From Caminicella sporogenes DSM 14501 (GTDB lineage: Bacteria > Bacillota > Clostridia > Peptostreptococcales > Caminicellaceae), in NCBI RefSeq assembly GCF_900142285.1, contig NZ_FRAJ01000011.1:48022-112021 (forward strand): a stretch of 64,000 nt of DNA, in the 5' to 3' direction. A program made the position numbers and the translations under genes. The notes under the pieces are model-generated. The model was not told the origin of the DNA. It did no database searches and saw nothing but the letters and a program-made list of their open reading frames with translations. Of the stretch, positions 37,689 to 46,614 are shown one piece after another (the first letter of the stretch is position 1; each line of letters opens with the position of its first letter).

Positions 37689-38498
37689 ATGGCAATTAAA
37701 ATTGATGTGGGAAAAAGAGATGGCTTTCCATTTAAAGAAGGTAAGTACAAAAATTCAAAAGTTACAATAGATGTAGGCATAAAAACAAGACGAAATCCAA
37801 ATATAAAGTTTATAGATGGTATAAAGCCAAATATTTATGATGATGTAAAAAAACAAACAGGTTTTAATTATCAAACTGCTGTACCTAAAAAAGTTAAAAA
37901 GGAAGTTAATATTGACAAAAGTAAAGGTATAAAGTTAAGAAGTGGGCAGAAAATAAGCCTTACTCAAAAAATTCCTAATTTATCTAAGTTACTAGTTGCA
38001 TTAGAATGGAATTTGAAAAATACAACTCAATATCCATTAGAACTCGATACATCAATATTTATGGTTAATTTAAATAATAAAACAGAAGAAAAGGATTTTA
38101 TATTCTATAATAATTTAAAAAGCAGATGTGGAGGTGTAGTCCTTAAAGCAGACCACAGTACTGGATTATTAGAGGGATTTGATGAGATGGTACAGTTAGA
38201 TTTGAATAAGATACCTTCGCATATACAAAAACTTGCATTTACTGTGACAATAGATCAGGCAGATGAAAGAAATCAAAATTTCAATTTAGTTTCAGATGGA
38301 TATTTTAAAGTTATAGATGGAGAAAATAAAACTGAAATATTAACATATAGATTTGATGAGCAGTTGTCAATTGAAACTGCAATAGTTGTAGCAGAGATAT
38401 ATAGATATAAAGATGAATGGAAAATTAATGCAGTAGGAAGAGGTTTTAAAGGTGGATTGAAGGCATTGTGTGATAATTATGGTATAGAAACAGAGTAA
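37689..38498 (+). CDS. Divergent TerD family protein with N-terminal extension
   Basis: Residues about 80-269 form a TerD domain ('LRSGQKISLTQKIPNLSKLL', '[18 protein letters not shown]', 'FKGGLKALCDNYGIE'). The first 75 residues are a basic, repeat-like extension with 'VTIDVGIKTRRNPNIK' not found in its three neighbours. The calcium-binding acidic residues seen in the next gene ([19 protein letters not shown]) are replaced here by PLELDTSIF and LLEGFDEMVQ, so metal binding is probably weakened or lost. ATG after GAAAGGATTGAAATA. Confidence 0.85.
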   Translation: MAIKIDVGKRDGFPFKEGKYKNSKVTIDVGIKTRRNPNIKFIDGIKPNIYDDVKKQTGFNYQTAVPKKVKKEVNIDKSKGIKLRSGQKISLTQKIPNLSKLLVALEWNLKNTTQYPLELDTSIFMVNLNNKTEEKDFIFYNNLKSRCGGVVLKADHSTGLLEGFDEMVQLDLNKIPSHIQKLAFTVTIDQADERNQNFNLVSDGYFKVIDGENKTEILTYRFDEQLSIETAIVVAEIYRYKDEWKINAVGRGFKGGLKALCDNYGIETE

Positions 38499-38563
38499 AC
38501 TTGTTAATTTGGTTTATTTTGTAAAAAAATAAAATAAAAAGTATTAATTTGGGAGGTAATATT

Positions 38564-39142
38564 ATGGCTGTTAGTTTAAAAAAAGGACAAAAAGTTGATT
38601 TGACAAAGACAAATCCGGGACTTACTAAAGTAGTAGTTGGACTAGGATGGGATACAAATAAATATGATGGAGGACATGATTTCGATTTAGATGCAGCTGC
38701 ATTTTTATTAGGAGAAAATGGAAAAGTATTATCAGATGAGGATTTTGTATTTTATAATAATTTGAATCATAAATCAGGAGCTGTTGTTCATCTTGGAGAT
38801 AACCTTACTGGAGAAGGTGAAGGAGATGATGAACAGATAAAAATTGATTTGAGTAAAGTACCTGCTGATTATCAAAAGATTGCATTTACTGTAACAATTC
38901 ATGAAGCACAGGCAAGAAATCAAAACTTTGGACAGGTATCAAATGCCTTTATTAGAATTTTTAATGAAGAAACAAATGAAGAATTAATCAGATATGATTT
39001 AAGTGAAGATTTCAGTATAGAAACTGCTATAGTAGTTGGAGAGCTGTATAGACATAATGGAGAGTGGAAATTTAGTGCAGTTGGAAGTGGTTTTGAAGGT
39101 GGTTTAGCAGCTCTTTGTAGAAACTTTGGAATAAATATATAG
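38564..39142 (+). CDS. terD: TerD family protein (copy 2), canonical
   Basis: The 192-residue TerD domain protein has the opening [20 protein letters not shown] and both acidic metal sites: [17 protein letters not shown] and [19 protein letters not shown]. TerD proteins bind Ca2+ with a double C2-like beta-sandwich and act in tellurite, phage and envelope-stress tolerance. ATG 38564 was chosen because GGGAGG lies 7 bases before it; an in-frame ATG at 38549 would contain the ribosome site. Confidence 0.93.
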   Translation: MAVSLKKGQKVDLTKTNPGLTKVVVGLGWDTNKYDGGHDFDLDAAAFLLGENGKVLSDEDFVFYNNLNHKSGAVVHLGDNLTGEGEGDDEQIKIDLSKVPADYQKIAFTVTIHEAQARNQNFGQVSNAFIRIFNEETNEELIRYDLSEDFSIETAIVVGELYRHNGEWKFSAVGSGFEGGLAALCRNFGINI

Positions 39143-39162
39143 TCTGTTTTAAAATTTTTAGG

Positions 39163-39199
39163 CAATAAGAGTTAAGAACAGAGTTCTTAACTCTTATTG
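39163..39199 (+). other. Perfect 17-bp hairpin between TerD copies 2 and 3
   Basis: CAATAAGAGTTAAGAAC (39163-39179) pairs perfectly with 39183-39199 around AGA. No T run follows. It could attenuate, stabilise or process the ter transcript, splitting the operon into differently expressed parts. Confidence 0.6.
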
Positions 39200-39281
39200 T
39201 TAAGCTAAAATTTTATATATTTAAATTTTAGAAGTATATAACTAAATTATATTTTATGTTTTATGAAAGGGGTTATTAAAT

Positions 39282-39869
39282 ATGACAATAGTTTTAAAAA
39301 AAGGGCAAAAAGTTGATTTGACTAAAGATAATCCGGGACTTAAAAAGGTTATAATTGGATTAGGTTGGGATACAAATAAGTATTCAGGAGGATTTGATTT
39401 TGACCTTGACGCTTCTGCATTTTTGTGTGGGGAAAATGGTAGAGTCAGAAGCGAACAGGACTTTATATTCTATAATAATTTAGAACATTCAAGTGGTTCA
39501 GTTATACATACTGGAGATAATAGAACTGGAGAAGGCGAAGGAGATGATGAGCAGATACTTATAGACTTTTCAAAAGTGCCTGAAAATGTGCATAAGATAG
39601 CTATAACAGTTACTATATATGATGCTGTTAAAAGGGGACAAAATTTCGGACAGGTATCAAATGCATTTGTAAGAGTAGTAGATGAGGAGACAGGTAGAGA
39701 AATACTACGATATGATTTAACTGAAGAATTTTCAGTTGAAACAGCTCTTGTAGTTTGTGAATTATATCGTTATAAGGGAGAATGGAGATTTAGTGCAGTT
39801 GGAAGTGGATTTCAAGGTGGATTGGCAGCTCTTTGTAAAAATTACGGTTTAGATGCTGAATCAGAATAA
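39282..39869 (+). CDS. terD: TerD family protein (copy 3), canonical
   Basis: This 195-residue paralogue of copy 2 has the opening [20 protein letters not shown], acidic sites [16 protein letters not shown] and [19 protein letters not shown], and the terminal '[20 protein letters not shown]'. It is closely similar to copy 2, suggesting a recent tandem duplication. ATG after GAAAGGGG. Confidence 0.93.
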   Translation: MTIVLKKGQKVDLTKDNPGLKKVIIGLGWDTNKYSGGFDFDLDASAFLCGENGRVRSEQDFIFYNNLEHSSGSVIHTGDNRTGEGEGDDEQILIDFSKVPENVHKIAITVTIYDAVKRGQNFGQVSNAFVRVVDEETGREILRYDLTEEFSVETALVVCELYRYKGEWRFSAVGSGFQGGLAALCKNYGLDAESE

Positions 39870-39898
39870 TATTCAGATAAGATGAAAGGGGAATTATT

Positions 39899-40504
39899 AT
39901 GAGCATTAATTTAAAAAAAGGTCAGAGAATAAGTTTGACAAAAGATAATCAAGGTTTATCAAAAATAATGGTAGGATTGGGATGGGACCCAGTTAAAAAA
40001 GGAAGCGGTGGATTATTGGGAGCTTTGTTTGGTGGGGGTGCTCCAGATATAGACTGTGATGCTTCAGTACTTATGCTAGATGCAAATGATAAGATAAAAG
40101 ATAAGAATGATATAATTTACTTTGGAAATTTGACAAGTAAATGTGGAAGTGTTCGTCATATGGGAGATAATCTTACAGGAGAAGGCGAAGGAGATGACGA
40201 ACAGATAATGATAGATTTAAACAAAGTTCCTGCAAATATTCAAAAACTTGTTTTTGTAGTAAATATTTATGATTGTGTAAGACGCAAACAGGATTTTGGA
40301 ATGATACAAAATGCATTTATACGTATTGTAAATATGGCAAACAATCAGGAACTGGTAAGGTTCAATTTAACTGAACAATACAGTGGAAGAACAGCACTAT
40401 TTGTTGGTGAAATTTATAGGCACAATAATGAATGGAAATTTGCAGCTATCGGTGAAGGAACAAATGATACTTCATTAAAGGATATAGTTCAAAGGTTTGC
40501 GTAA
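39899..40504 (+). CDS. TerD family protein (copy 4) with glycine-rich insert
   Basis: The 201-residue protein has the TerD start MSINLKKGQRISLTKDNQGL and retains DIDCDASVLML and [20 protein letters not shown] glycine-rich insert 'GSGGLLGALFGGGAP' lies before the first acidic site, and the C-terminus diverges (GEGTNDTSLKDIVQRFA) from the GFxGGLxALC ending of the others. This resembles the TerX/TerZ-like branch. ATG behind AAAGGGG. End of the TerD series. Confidence 0.9.
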   Translation: MSINLKKGQRISLTKDNQGLSKIMVGLGWDPVKKGSGGLLGALFGGGAPDIDCDASVLMLDANDKIKDKNDIIYFGNLTSKCGSVRHMGDNLTGEGEGDDEQIMIDLNKVPANIQKLVFVVNIYDCVRRKQDFGMIQNAFIRIVNMANNQELVRFNLTEQYSGRTALFVGEIYRHNNEWKFAAIGEGTNDTSLKDIVQRFA

Positions 40505-40506
40505 AG

Positions 40507-40528
40507 GGAGATGAGATTATTCATCTCC
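40507..40528 (+). other. Hairpin between the TerD genes and the biosynthetic module
   Basis: GGAGATGA (40507-40514) pairs perfectly with TCATCTCC (40521-40528). The following bases are AT-rich without a clear T run, so termination would be partial. Confidence 0.5.
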
Positions 40529-40561
40529 TATATAAATTTTAAGCAAAGAGGTTGTGAATTT

Positions 40562-41737
40562 ATGAAACATTTTAATTTTTTAAATGAGGAGCAGAGTAAA
40601 GAAATATTTTTTAAACAGCCTGAATTTATTGATAGAGACAGCAGTAGAGAAGTAATTGCTAGAGCATTAGGAGCTACTTTGTATATGCCTGCTACAAAGC
40701 GAAAAATTGCAGAAGATATAATTAAAAAGAAACATGTTGGTTTAACTTCTATGGTTTTATGTCTTGAAGATGCAATTGGAGATAGAGAAATTGAAAAAGC
40801 AGAAAATGCTCTTTTAGAAAATTTAAAGAAAATAAAAACAGCTATTGAAAATGGAGAAGTAGAGTATCAAGATGTGCCTTTTATATTTGTAAGGGTGCGA
40901 AATTCAGAACAAATTTTAAGACTTTTTAATAAATGCGGGAGTTTATTAAAGTTGCTTACTGGATTTTGTTTTTCTAAATTTTCCTGTAAAAACGGAAAAA
41001 AATATTTTGATGAATTGAAAAAAATAAATCAAAAATTAAAAAAGACATTATATGGAATGCCTATATTAGAAACTGAAGATATAATTTATATAGAACTTAG
41101 AAGAGAAACATTATATAAAATTAATGAAATTTTACAGGAAAATAATGATTTGGTTTTAAATATAAGGATTGGTGCTACAGATTTTTCCAGTTTATTTGGA
41201 ATTAGAAGAAGTTGTGATACTACTGTTTATGATATACATGTAATAAGAGACTGTATAACAGATATTATAAACTTTTTTTGTAGAGTAGATAGAGATTATG
41301 TTTTATCTGGACCTGTATGGGAGTATTTTTCAAGTGGAGATAGAATTTTAAAACCTAAGCTCAGAGTTACTCCATTTGCACAAAAGTATGGAAAAACTGG
41401 ATTATTAATACGTACGAAGTTATTAAATCAATATATTGATGGACTTATTAATGAAGTGCTTTTAGATAGAGCAAATGGACTTATAGGAAAAACAGTTATT
41501 CATCCAAGTCATATTTTACCTGTAAATTCTCTATATGCTGTAAGTCATGAAGAATATATAGATGCAATAAGTATTTTAGATAATAATAATGGAGAAATAG
41601 GAGTTTTCAAAAGTAGTTACTCTAACAAGATGAATGAAGTAAAGCCTCATAAAAATTGGGCAGAGAAAATTTTGCAGAGAGCAAAGATATATGGAGTTTA
41701 TAATAAGAATCAAGATTTTACTAGTTTGATAAAATAG
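40562..41737 (+). CDS. HpcH/HpaI aldolase / citrate lyase-like protein of the Ter biosynthetic module
   Basis: The 391-residue protein has TIM-barrel HpcH-type elements: 'LCLEDAIGD' near residue 68, 'FIFVRVRNSEQ', 'RIGATDFSSLFGIRRSCDTT' and 'KTVIHPSHILPVNSLYAVS', the latter two close to citrate-lyase beta-like signatures. Such proteins make or break C-C bonds on CoA or keto-acid substrates. In ter clusters they travel with PRTases and a HAD enzyme, a set proposed by Aravind and colleagues to make a nucleoside-like metabolite. ATG 40562 follows AAGAGG. Confidence 0.85.
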   Translation: MKHFNFLNEEQSKEIFFKQPEFIDRDSSREVIARALGATLYMPATKRKIAEDIIKKKHVGLTSMVLCLEDAIGDREIEKAENALLENLKKIKTAIENGEVEYQDVPFIFVRVRNSEQILRLFNKCGSLLKLLTGFCFSKFSCKNGKKYFDELKKINQKLKKTLYGMPILETEDIIYIELRRETLYKINEILQENNDLVLNIRIGATDFSSLFGIRRSCDTTVYDIHVIRDCITDIINFFCRVDRDYVLSGPVWEYFSSGDRILKPKLRVTPFAQKYGKTGLLIRTKLLNQYIDGLINEVLLDRANGLIGKTVIHPSHILPVNSLYAVSHEEYIDAISILDNNNGEIGVFKSSYSNKMNEVKPHKNWAEKILQRAKIYGVYNKNQDFTSLIK

Positions 41738-41835
41738 ACTACAGATTTTAATATTTTTGTTGTATTGTGAAGTCAAACATTTATTAGTTAAAATTCAATA
41801 AGTAGAAGTGTTGAAAAGGAAGGGAGGAAATTAGA

Positions 41836-43173
41836 CTGAAATACATAGAAGAAAAAGAGTATAATCTTTTAGATAAAATAAAAGTTAAAGTAAAGATAAA
41901 AGAAAATCCCTATGATATTCCTCAAGAAAAATTATTTAAAATGGCGGCAAGAATAAATCCAAAGAGAAGTTTTTTATTTATAAGTAAAATTTTAGGTAAG
42001 CATATTCCAGTAAATCCATATATATCTTTACTTGGTGGTATGAGTCTAGCTGCAAGATATTTAGAAGAGGTATATGATATATGTTTACCTGAAATGAAAG
42101 ATATAATTTATTCTTTGAAAACTGGAGAAAATGCAGAAAAAAATTATAAGAAAATAAAGAGAAATCTTTTTAAACTCCCAGAAAAAACTTTGTTCATTGG
42201 ATTTGCAGAAACAGCTACTGCTTTAGGTCATTCAGTATTTGCTAGTTTTGAGGGAAATGGATATTATATACATACTACTAGAGAAATAATAGATGATTTT
42301 GATAATATTATTAAATTTGAAGAAGAACATTCCCATGCTACTTCCCATCGAGTATATCCTTTAGATTTTTCCTTTTTTAAATCTAATTGTCCTATAGTAT
42401 TTGTAGATGATGAGATTACAACCGGAAAAACTATTTTAAATATAATAAAATCAATTCATAAAGATTATCCGAGAAAAAATTATTATGTAGTTACTATTTT
42501 AGATTGGCGAAGTGATGAAGATAAGAAAAGATTTAAAAGTATTGAGGATATGTTAGGGGTAAATATAAAAGTAATTTCTCTTATTTCAGGTAATATAGAG
42601 ATTATTGGACAGCCTATAAAAAGTGTTGAAAGAAAAGAAGAAAACCAGATAGATAATATAGAAAAAACAGAAGTAGAATATATATATTTAGATTCTTATT
42701 TTGATGAAATTTACAGATACAATGATGAAAGTTATTTAAAATGGACCGGTAGATTTGGAATAACTCTAGATTTACAAAGAAAAATAGATAATAAAATAGA
42801 GGAAGCAGGATTATTTTTGAGAAATATTTGTAATGGTAAAAAAATTTTGTGTATGGGTACAGAAGAATTTATGTATATACCTATGATGATTTCTGCTTAT
42901 ATTGGTGAAGATGTTTATTATCAATCTACAACTCGAAGTCCTATATATCCATATGATGAGAGTGAATATGGAGCAAAAAATGCTTTTTCATTTGTAAGTC
43001 CAAATAATGAAAAACTTAAAAATTATTTTTACAATGCTCCATATAGATATTACGATGAGATTTTTTTATTTTTAGAGAGATATATAGAAAAAGATAAACT
43101 CAATTCTATTTTAAAGCAGTTAAAGAGATTAGGTGTTAGAAAGATTTTTGTAGTTATGTGTACTAGAAATTAG
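41836..43173 (+). CDS. Phosphoribosyltransferase-like protein of the Ter module, apparently starting at CTG
   Basis: The 445-residue protein has 'MAARINPKRSFLFISKILGK' near residue 36 and a PRPP-binding loop VFVDDEITTGKTI. The first ATG (41941) would discard about 35 residues that read as real protein ('KVKIKENPYDIPQEKLFK') and that resemble the N-terminus of the family. In that stretch there is no ATG, GTG or TTG; GGGAGG at 41822-41827 sits 8 bases before CTG 41836. A CTG start is the simplest reading. It lies about 100 bases after the aldolase gene and 15 before the StiP gene. Confidence 0.8.
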   Translation: MKYIEEKEYNLLDKIKVKVKIKENPYDIPQEKLFKMAARINPKRSFLFISKILGKHIPVNPYISLLGGMSLAARYLEEVYDICLPEMKDIIYSLKTGENAEKNYKKIKRNLFKLPEKTLFIGFAETATALGHSVFASFEGNGYYIHTTREIIDDFDNIIKFEEEHSHATSHRVYPLDFSFFKSNCPIVFVDDEITTGKTILNIIKSIHKDYPRKNYYVVTILDWRSDEDKKRFKSIEDMLGVNIKVISLISGNIEIIGQPIKSVERKEENQIDNIEKTEVEYIYLDSYFDEIYRYNDESYLKWTGRFGITLDLQRKIDNKIEEAGLFLRNICNGKKILCMGTEEFMYIPMMISAYIGEDVYYQSTTRSPIYPYDESEYGAKNAFSFVSPNNEKLKNYFYNAPYRYYDEIFLFLERYIEKDKLNSILKQLKRLGVRKIFVVMCTRN

Positions 43174-43188
43174 AAGGAGAGTATTGAA

Positions 43189-44316
43189 ATGACGAGTAGT
43201 TTAAAGAAATTTTCATTAAGAGAACCTGATATTATGGGAAGTTATTCAAAAAATGATGTAATCTTTCTTTTAAAAGATATAAGTGATATGATAGAAGAAA
43301 AAGATAATGACGAGAGAGAAAAGGCAATACAATCTGGAGTTCATTATTCAGAAATGCTGCCTATTGAATATAGACCTTCTGAAGAATATATAAAACTTTT
43401 TTATGAATCTTTAAAAAAATATGATAAAAAGATTGCTACAGCTGTTGGAGTAGTTGGAGAGTTGATTTTAAAAAAAAGGGGAAAGGATATAGTTTTAGCT
43501 TCATTAGCTAGAGCGGGAACGCCTATTGGAATTTTAATAAAGAGGTATATAAAGTATAAATATAAATTAGATTTACCTCATTACAGTATTTCTATAATTA
43601 GAGGAAAGGGAATAGATGAAAGTGCAATAAAATATATTCTTTTAAATCATCCAGGTAAAGAAATACAATTTATAGATGGATGGACAGGCAAAGGAGCTAT
43701 TACAAAGGTTCTTCAAATGGCTTGTAAAGATTTTAAAAAGAAGTGGACAGTTGAATTAAATGATGATTTAGCTGTTTTAGCAGACCCGGGATATTGTGTG
43801 AGTACTTTTGGAACAAGAGAAGATTTTTTAATCCCTAGTGCATGTTTAAACTCAACAGTTTCAGGTCTTGTGAGTAGAACAGTTCATAGAGAGGATTTAA
43901 TTAAAGAAGATGATTTTCATGGTGCCAAATTTTATAAAGAATTAATAGATGAAGATTTGTCAAATTTTTATGTAGATACTATTTCATCTAAATTTAAATA
44001 TGTTTTAAAAGATATTGAAGAAAATTTAAAAGAAATATTAAATAAAGATAGTACTCCAACTTGGTTGGGGCTTAAAGATGTCGAAAAAATACAGAGAGAT
44101 TTTAATATAGAAAATATAAATTTTGTAAAGCCCGGAATTGGAGAAACTACGAGAGTTCTTTTGAGGAGAATTCCGTGGAAAATACTTATAAGAAAAGACA
44201 GTAAAAATTTAGAGCATATTTTGCTTTTGGCAAAAGAAAGGAACGTACCTGTTGAAGTCTATCCTTTAAAGGCTTATAATTGCTGTGGCATAATAAAAAA
44301 TTTGAGGAGAGAATAG
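43189..44316 (+). CDS. StiP/PRTase-like protein with C-terminal PELOTA-type domain
   Basis: The 375-residue protein matches the family annotated as 'cysteine protease StiP' in ter clusters. A PRTase-like core is suggested by 'VLASLARAGTPIGILIKRY' and 'IQFIDGWTGKGAI', the latter resembling a PRPP loop. The C-terminus 'WKILIRKDSKNLEHILLLAK' and 'VPVEVYPLKAYNCCGIIK' resembles a PELOTA RNA-binding domain. Catalysis is unproven; a second PRTase in the metabolite pathway is a better guess than a protease. ATG behind AGAAGGAGAG. Confidence 0.8.
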   Translation: MTSSLKKFSLREPDIMGSYSKNDVIFLLKDISDMIEEKDNDEREKAIQSGVHYSEMLPIEYRPSEEYIKLFYESLKKYDKKIATAVGVVGELILKKRGKDIVLASLARAGTPIGILIKRYIKYKYKLDLPHYSISIIRGKGIDESAIKYILLNHPGKEIQFIDGWTGKGAITKVLQMACKDFKKKWTVELNDDLAVLADPGYCVSTFGTREDFLIPSACLNSTVSGLVSRTVHREDLIKEDDFHGAKFYKELIDEDLSNFYVDTISSKFKYVLKDIEENLKEILNKDSTPTWLGLKDVEKIQRDFNIENINFVKPGIGETTRVLLRRIPWKILIRKDSKNLEHILLLAKERNVPVEVYPLKAYNCCGIIKNLRRE

Positions 44317-44317
44317 A

Positions 44318-45136
44318 ATGATATTTGCAAGTGATTTAGATAGAACGTTGATTTATTCGGAAAAATTTATAGTAGGATTTGCTGAAAAATCAATAAAAAT
44401 AAGGCCAGTAGAATATAAAGAAGGTAAAATTATATCTTATATGAGTGAAAAAGTTATAAGTAAATTAAAAAGTATAAGTGAAAATGTACTTTTTATTCCA
44501 GTTACTACTAGGACTATTGAACAATATGAAAGAATAGATGTTTTTAAGAATTTAATTAAGCCCCAATATGCCATAGTAACTAATGGTGGTAATATATTAA
44601 AAGATGGCAGATTAGATGTAAATTGGAACAAAAAGATTAAAAATAAAATAAAACATGAATGTTTGAGTATTGATGAGGTTATAAATAAATTTAAAGAGAT
44701 TGCATCTGATAGATGGATTTTGAAATCAAGAAAAGCAGACGATTTATTTTTGTATTATATTATTGATAGAGAAAAGATGGCTATGAATGAATTAAATGAT
44801 TTTGTAAAGTGGTTAAGAAATAAAAATTGGAGAAGTGTATTGCATGGACGAAAGCTTTATTTTATACCAAATTGTGTAAATAAAAGAGAATCTCTTTCTT
44901 ATATATCAGAAAAGGAGGGAAGAGAGATTATTATCGCAGCTGGAGATTCTATATTAGATTTAGATATGGCAGAAATAGCAGATTATTTTATTTCGCCAAG
45001 ACATGGAGAACTTTATAATACTTATAGAGAAAAAGTAAAGCATGAATTTATTTTTACTGAAAATATAGGTTTTGTGGCTTCACATGAAATAGTTGAAAAA
45101 GTGATGCAAAATTTATTAGCTGGAGCGAAGATTTAA
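44318..45136 (+). CDS. HAD superfamily phosphatase of the Ter module
   Basis: The 272-residue enzyme has HAD motif I DLDRTLIYSE (Asp6, Asp8), motif II 'FIPVTTRT', and motifs III/IV around 'IIAAGDSILDLDMAEIADYF' with a conserved lysine region before it. It resembles the Cof/sucrose-phosphatase type. It would dephosphorylate a small metabolite made by the neighbouring PRTase-like and aldolase-like enzymes (inference). It starts 1 base after the previous stop, so it is translationally coupled. Confidence 0.88.
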   Translation: MIFASDLDRTLIYSEKFIVGFAEKSIKIRPVEYKEGKIISYMSEKVISKLKSISENVLFIPVTTRTIEQYERIDVFKNLIKPQYAIVTNGGNILKDGRLDVNWNKKIKNKIKHECLSIDEVINKFKEIASDRWILKSRKADDLFLYYIIDREKMAMNELNDFVKWLRNKNWRSVLHGRKLYFIPNCVNKRESLSYISEKEGREIIIAAGDSILDLDMAEIADYFISPRHGELYNTYREKVKHEFIFTENIGFVASHEIVEKVMQNLLAGAKI

Positions 45137-45152
45137 AATCTCTACTCCAGCT
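45118..45152. terminator. Bidirectional terminator between the HAD gene and gerA
   Basis: AGCTGGAG (45118-45125) pairs with CTCCAGCT (45145-45152) and AGATTT with AAATCT inside. The stem overlaps both convergent genes' last codons. Confidence 0.7.
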
Positions 45153-46605
45153 ATTTACTTCTTCTAGTATCTTTAGGAATTAAAAATTTAGGTCGTTTTT
45201 TTGAAAGGGTAATATCACTTAGAAAATAATTTTTGAAATCTTTAAAGTTAAATGGAGTAAAAGGAGAACAATATGGTATACCAAAAGATGTTTGAGATAT
45301 TATATTAATGACTATGCATGTTAATCCTAGCGTAAATCCCAATAGTCCAAAAATGCCGGTTATGAAAAGTAAAAAGAATTTTATTATTCTTATAGGGCTC
45401 ATAATGGTGTAGTCTGGGGCAACAAATGAACACATAGTTGATAGAGCTATGACAATAACTAAAAGAGGGCTTACAAGTCCAGCACCTACAGCAGCTTGGC
45501 CAATAACTATAGTTCCAACTATACCTATTGCAGGACCTATTTGTTTAGGTAAAATTATACTTGCTTCTCTTAACAGTTCAGATATAATTTCCATTACTAA
45601 GGCTTCAAGAAAAGAGTTAAATGGAACAGTTTCTCTAAATGATGCCAGCATTAGTATATATTTTGGAGGTAATATGTCTGGATGAAAACTTACAAGTGCG
45701 ATATAAAGTGATGAAGATGTTAGAGCAATAAGTAATGCAATAATTCTTAGAAATTTTGCAAATATAGCCAGATATAAATTACCATAATAATCATCTGCAC
45801 TATCTAAAAATTCAATAAAAATTTTTGGAACTATAAGAGCTAAGTTGCTGCCTTCTACGATAATACAAATTTTTCCTTCAAGTATGTTAGTACAAGCCGA
45901 ATCTGACCTTTCAGCTATTCCAGCTTGTGGAAATAGATCGAATGCATTATTGCGGATAAATTTATGGATATAACCTGATTCTAAAATTCCATCTACATTA
46001 ATTTTAGTTATTCTACTTCTTATTTCATTTACGTATTTGGGATTTGCAACATCATCTAAATAAATCATTGCAACACTAGTTTTCGTTCTCTTTCCTAAAG
46101 TAAAGTGTTCAATTTTTAATGAAGGGTCTTTTATTCTGTAGCGTATTAGAGATAAATTTGAATCAAAATTTTCAGTAAAAGAATCTCTGGGAGCTTTCAG
46201 GGGACTTTCAAGTTCGGGAGTAGATGTTGTTCTTTTTTCAATTTTTGTAGTATTTGCTACAATGTATTTTTTTTCTCCAGTTATGAAAATAACTGAATAA
46301 CCTTTTAAGATATAATACATAATTTTATTTTCGTCTTGATCTATAAAAATATCTTCACAGTAAATTAAAGAGTTTGACATTTTTTCTATGTTTAATTTTG
46401 TTTTTTCATTATGATTTATCAAAGGTTTAATTATATCATTAGATATTTTATTTTTATCAGTTATTTGAGGTATAAAAAGAATGTATATATCTTTTTTATT
46501 AATTATTAATCTTCTAATAGTAATACCTAGATGAGGATTGTTAAACTCTTTGATTTTATTTGCAAATTTTTTGTAGAGATTAATTTTTTCTTGATTTTTT
46601 TTCAT
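45151..46605 (-). CDS. gerKA: Spore germinant receptor subunit A (GerA/GerKA family)
   Basis: The 484-residue protein has a cytosolic N-terminal half with 'KRTKTSVAMIYLDDVANPKY' and about five membrane helices at 290-450, including 'FHPDILPPKYILMLASFRET', 'IGPAIGIVGTIVIGQAAVGA' and 'FVAPDYTIMSPIRIIKF', all GerA-family hallmarks. It sits in the spore inner membrane and takes part in germinant sensing. ATG 46605 follows AGGTGGTAAAC; the in-frame GTG at 46614 overlaps that site. It is the last gene in the operon order B-C-A. Confidence 0.93.
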   Translation of the reverse strand: MKKNQEKINLYKKFANKIKEFNNPHLGITIRRLIINKKDIYILFIPQITDKNKISNDIIKPLINHNEKTKLNIEKMSNSLIYCEDIFIDQDENKIMYYILKGYSVIFITGEKKYIVANTTKIEKRTTSTPELESPLKAPRDSFTENFDSNLSLIRYRIKDPSLKIEHFTLGKRTKTSVAMIYLDDVANPKYVNEIRSRITKINVDGILESGYIHKFIRNNAFDLFPQAGIAERSDSACTNILEGKICIIVEGSNLALIVPKIFIEFLDSADDYYGNLYLAIFAKFLRIIALLIALTSSSLYIALVSFHPDILPPKYILMLASFRETVPFNSFLEALVMEIISELLREASIILPKQIGPAIGIVGTIVIGQAAVGAGLVSPLLVIVIALSTMCSFVAPDYTIMSPIRIIKFFLLFITGIFGLLGFTLGLTCIVINIISQTSFGIPYCSPFTPFNFKDFKNYFLSDITLSKKRPKFLIPKDTRRSK

Positions 46606-46614
46606 GTTTACCAC

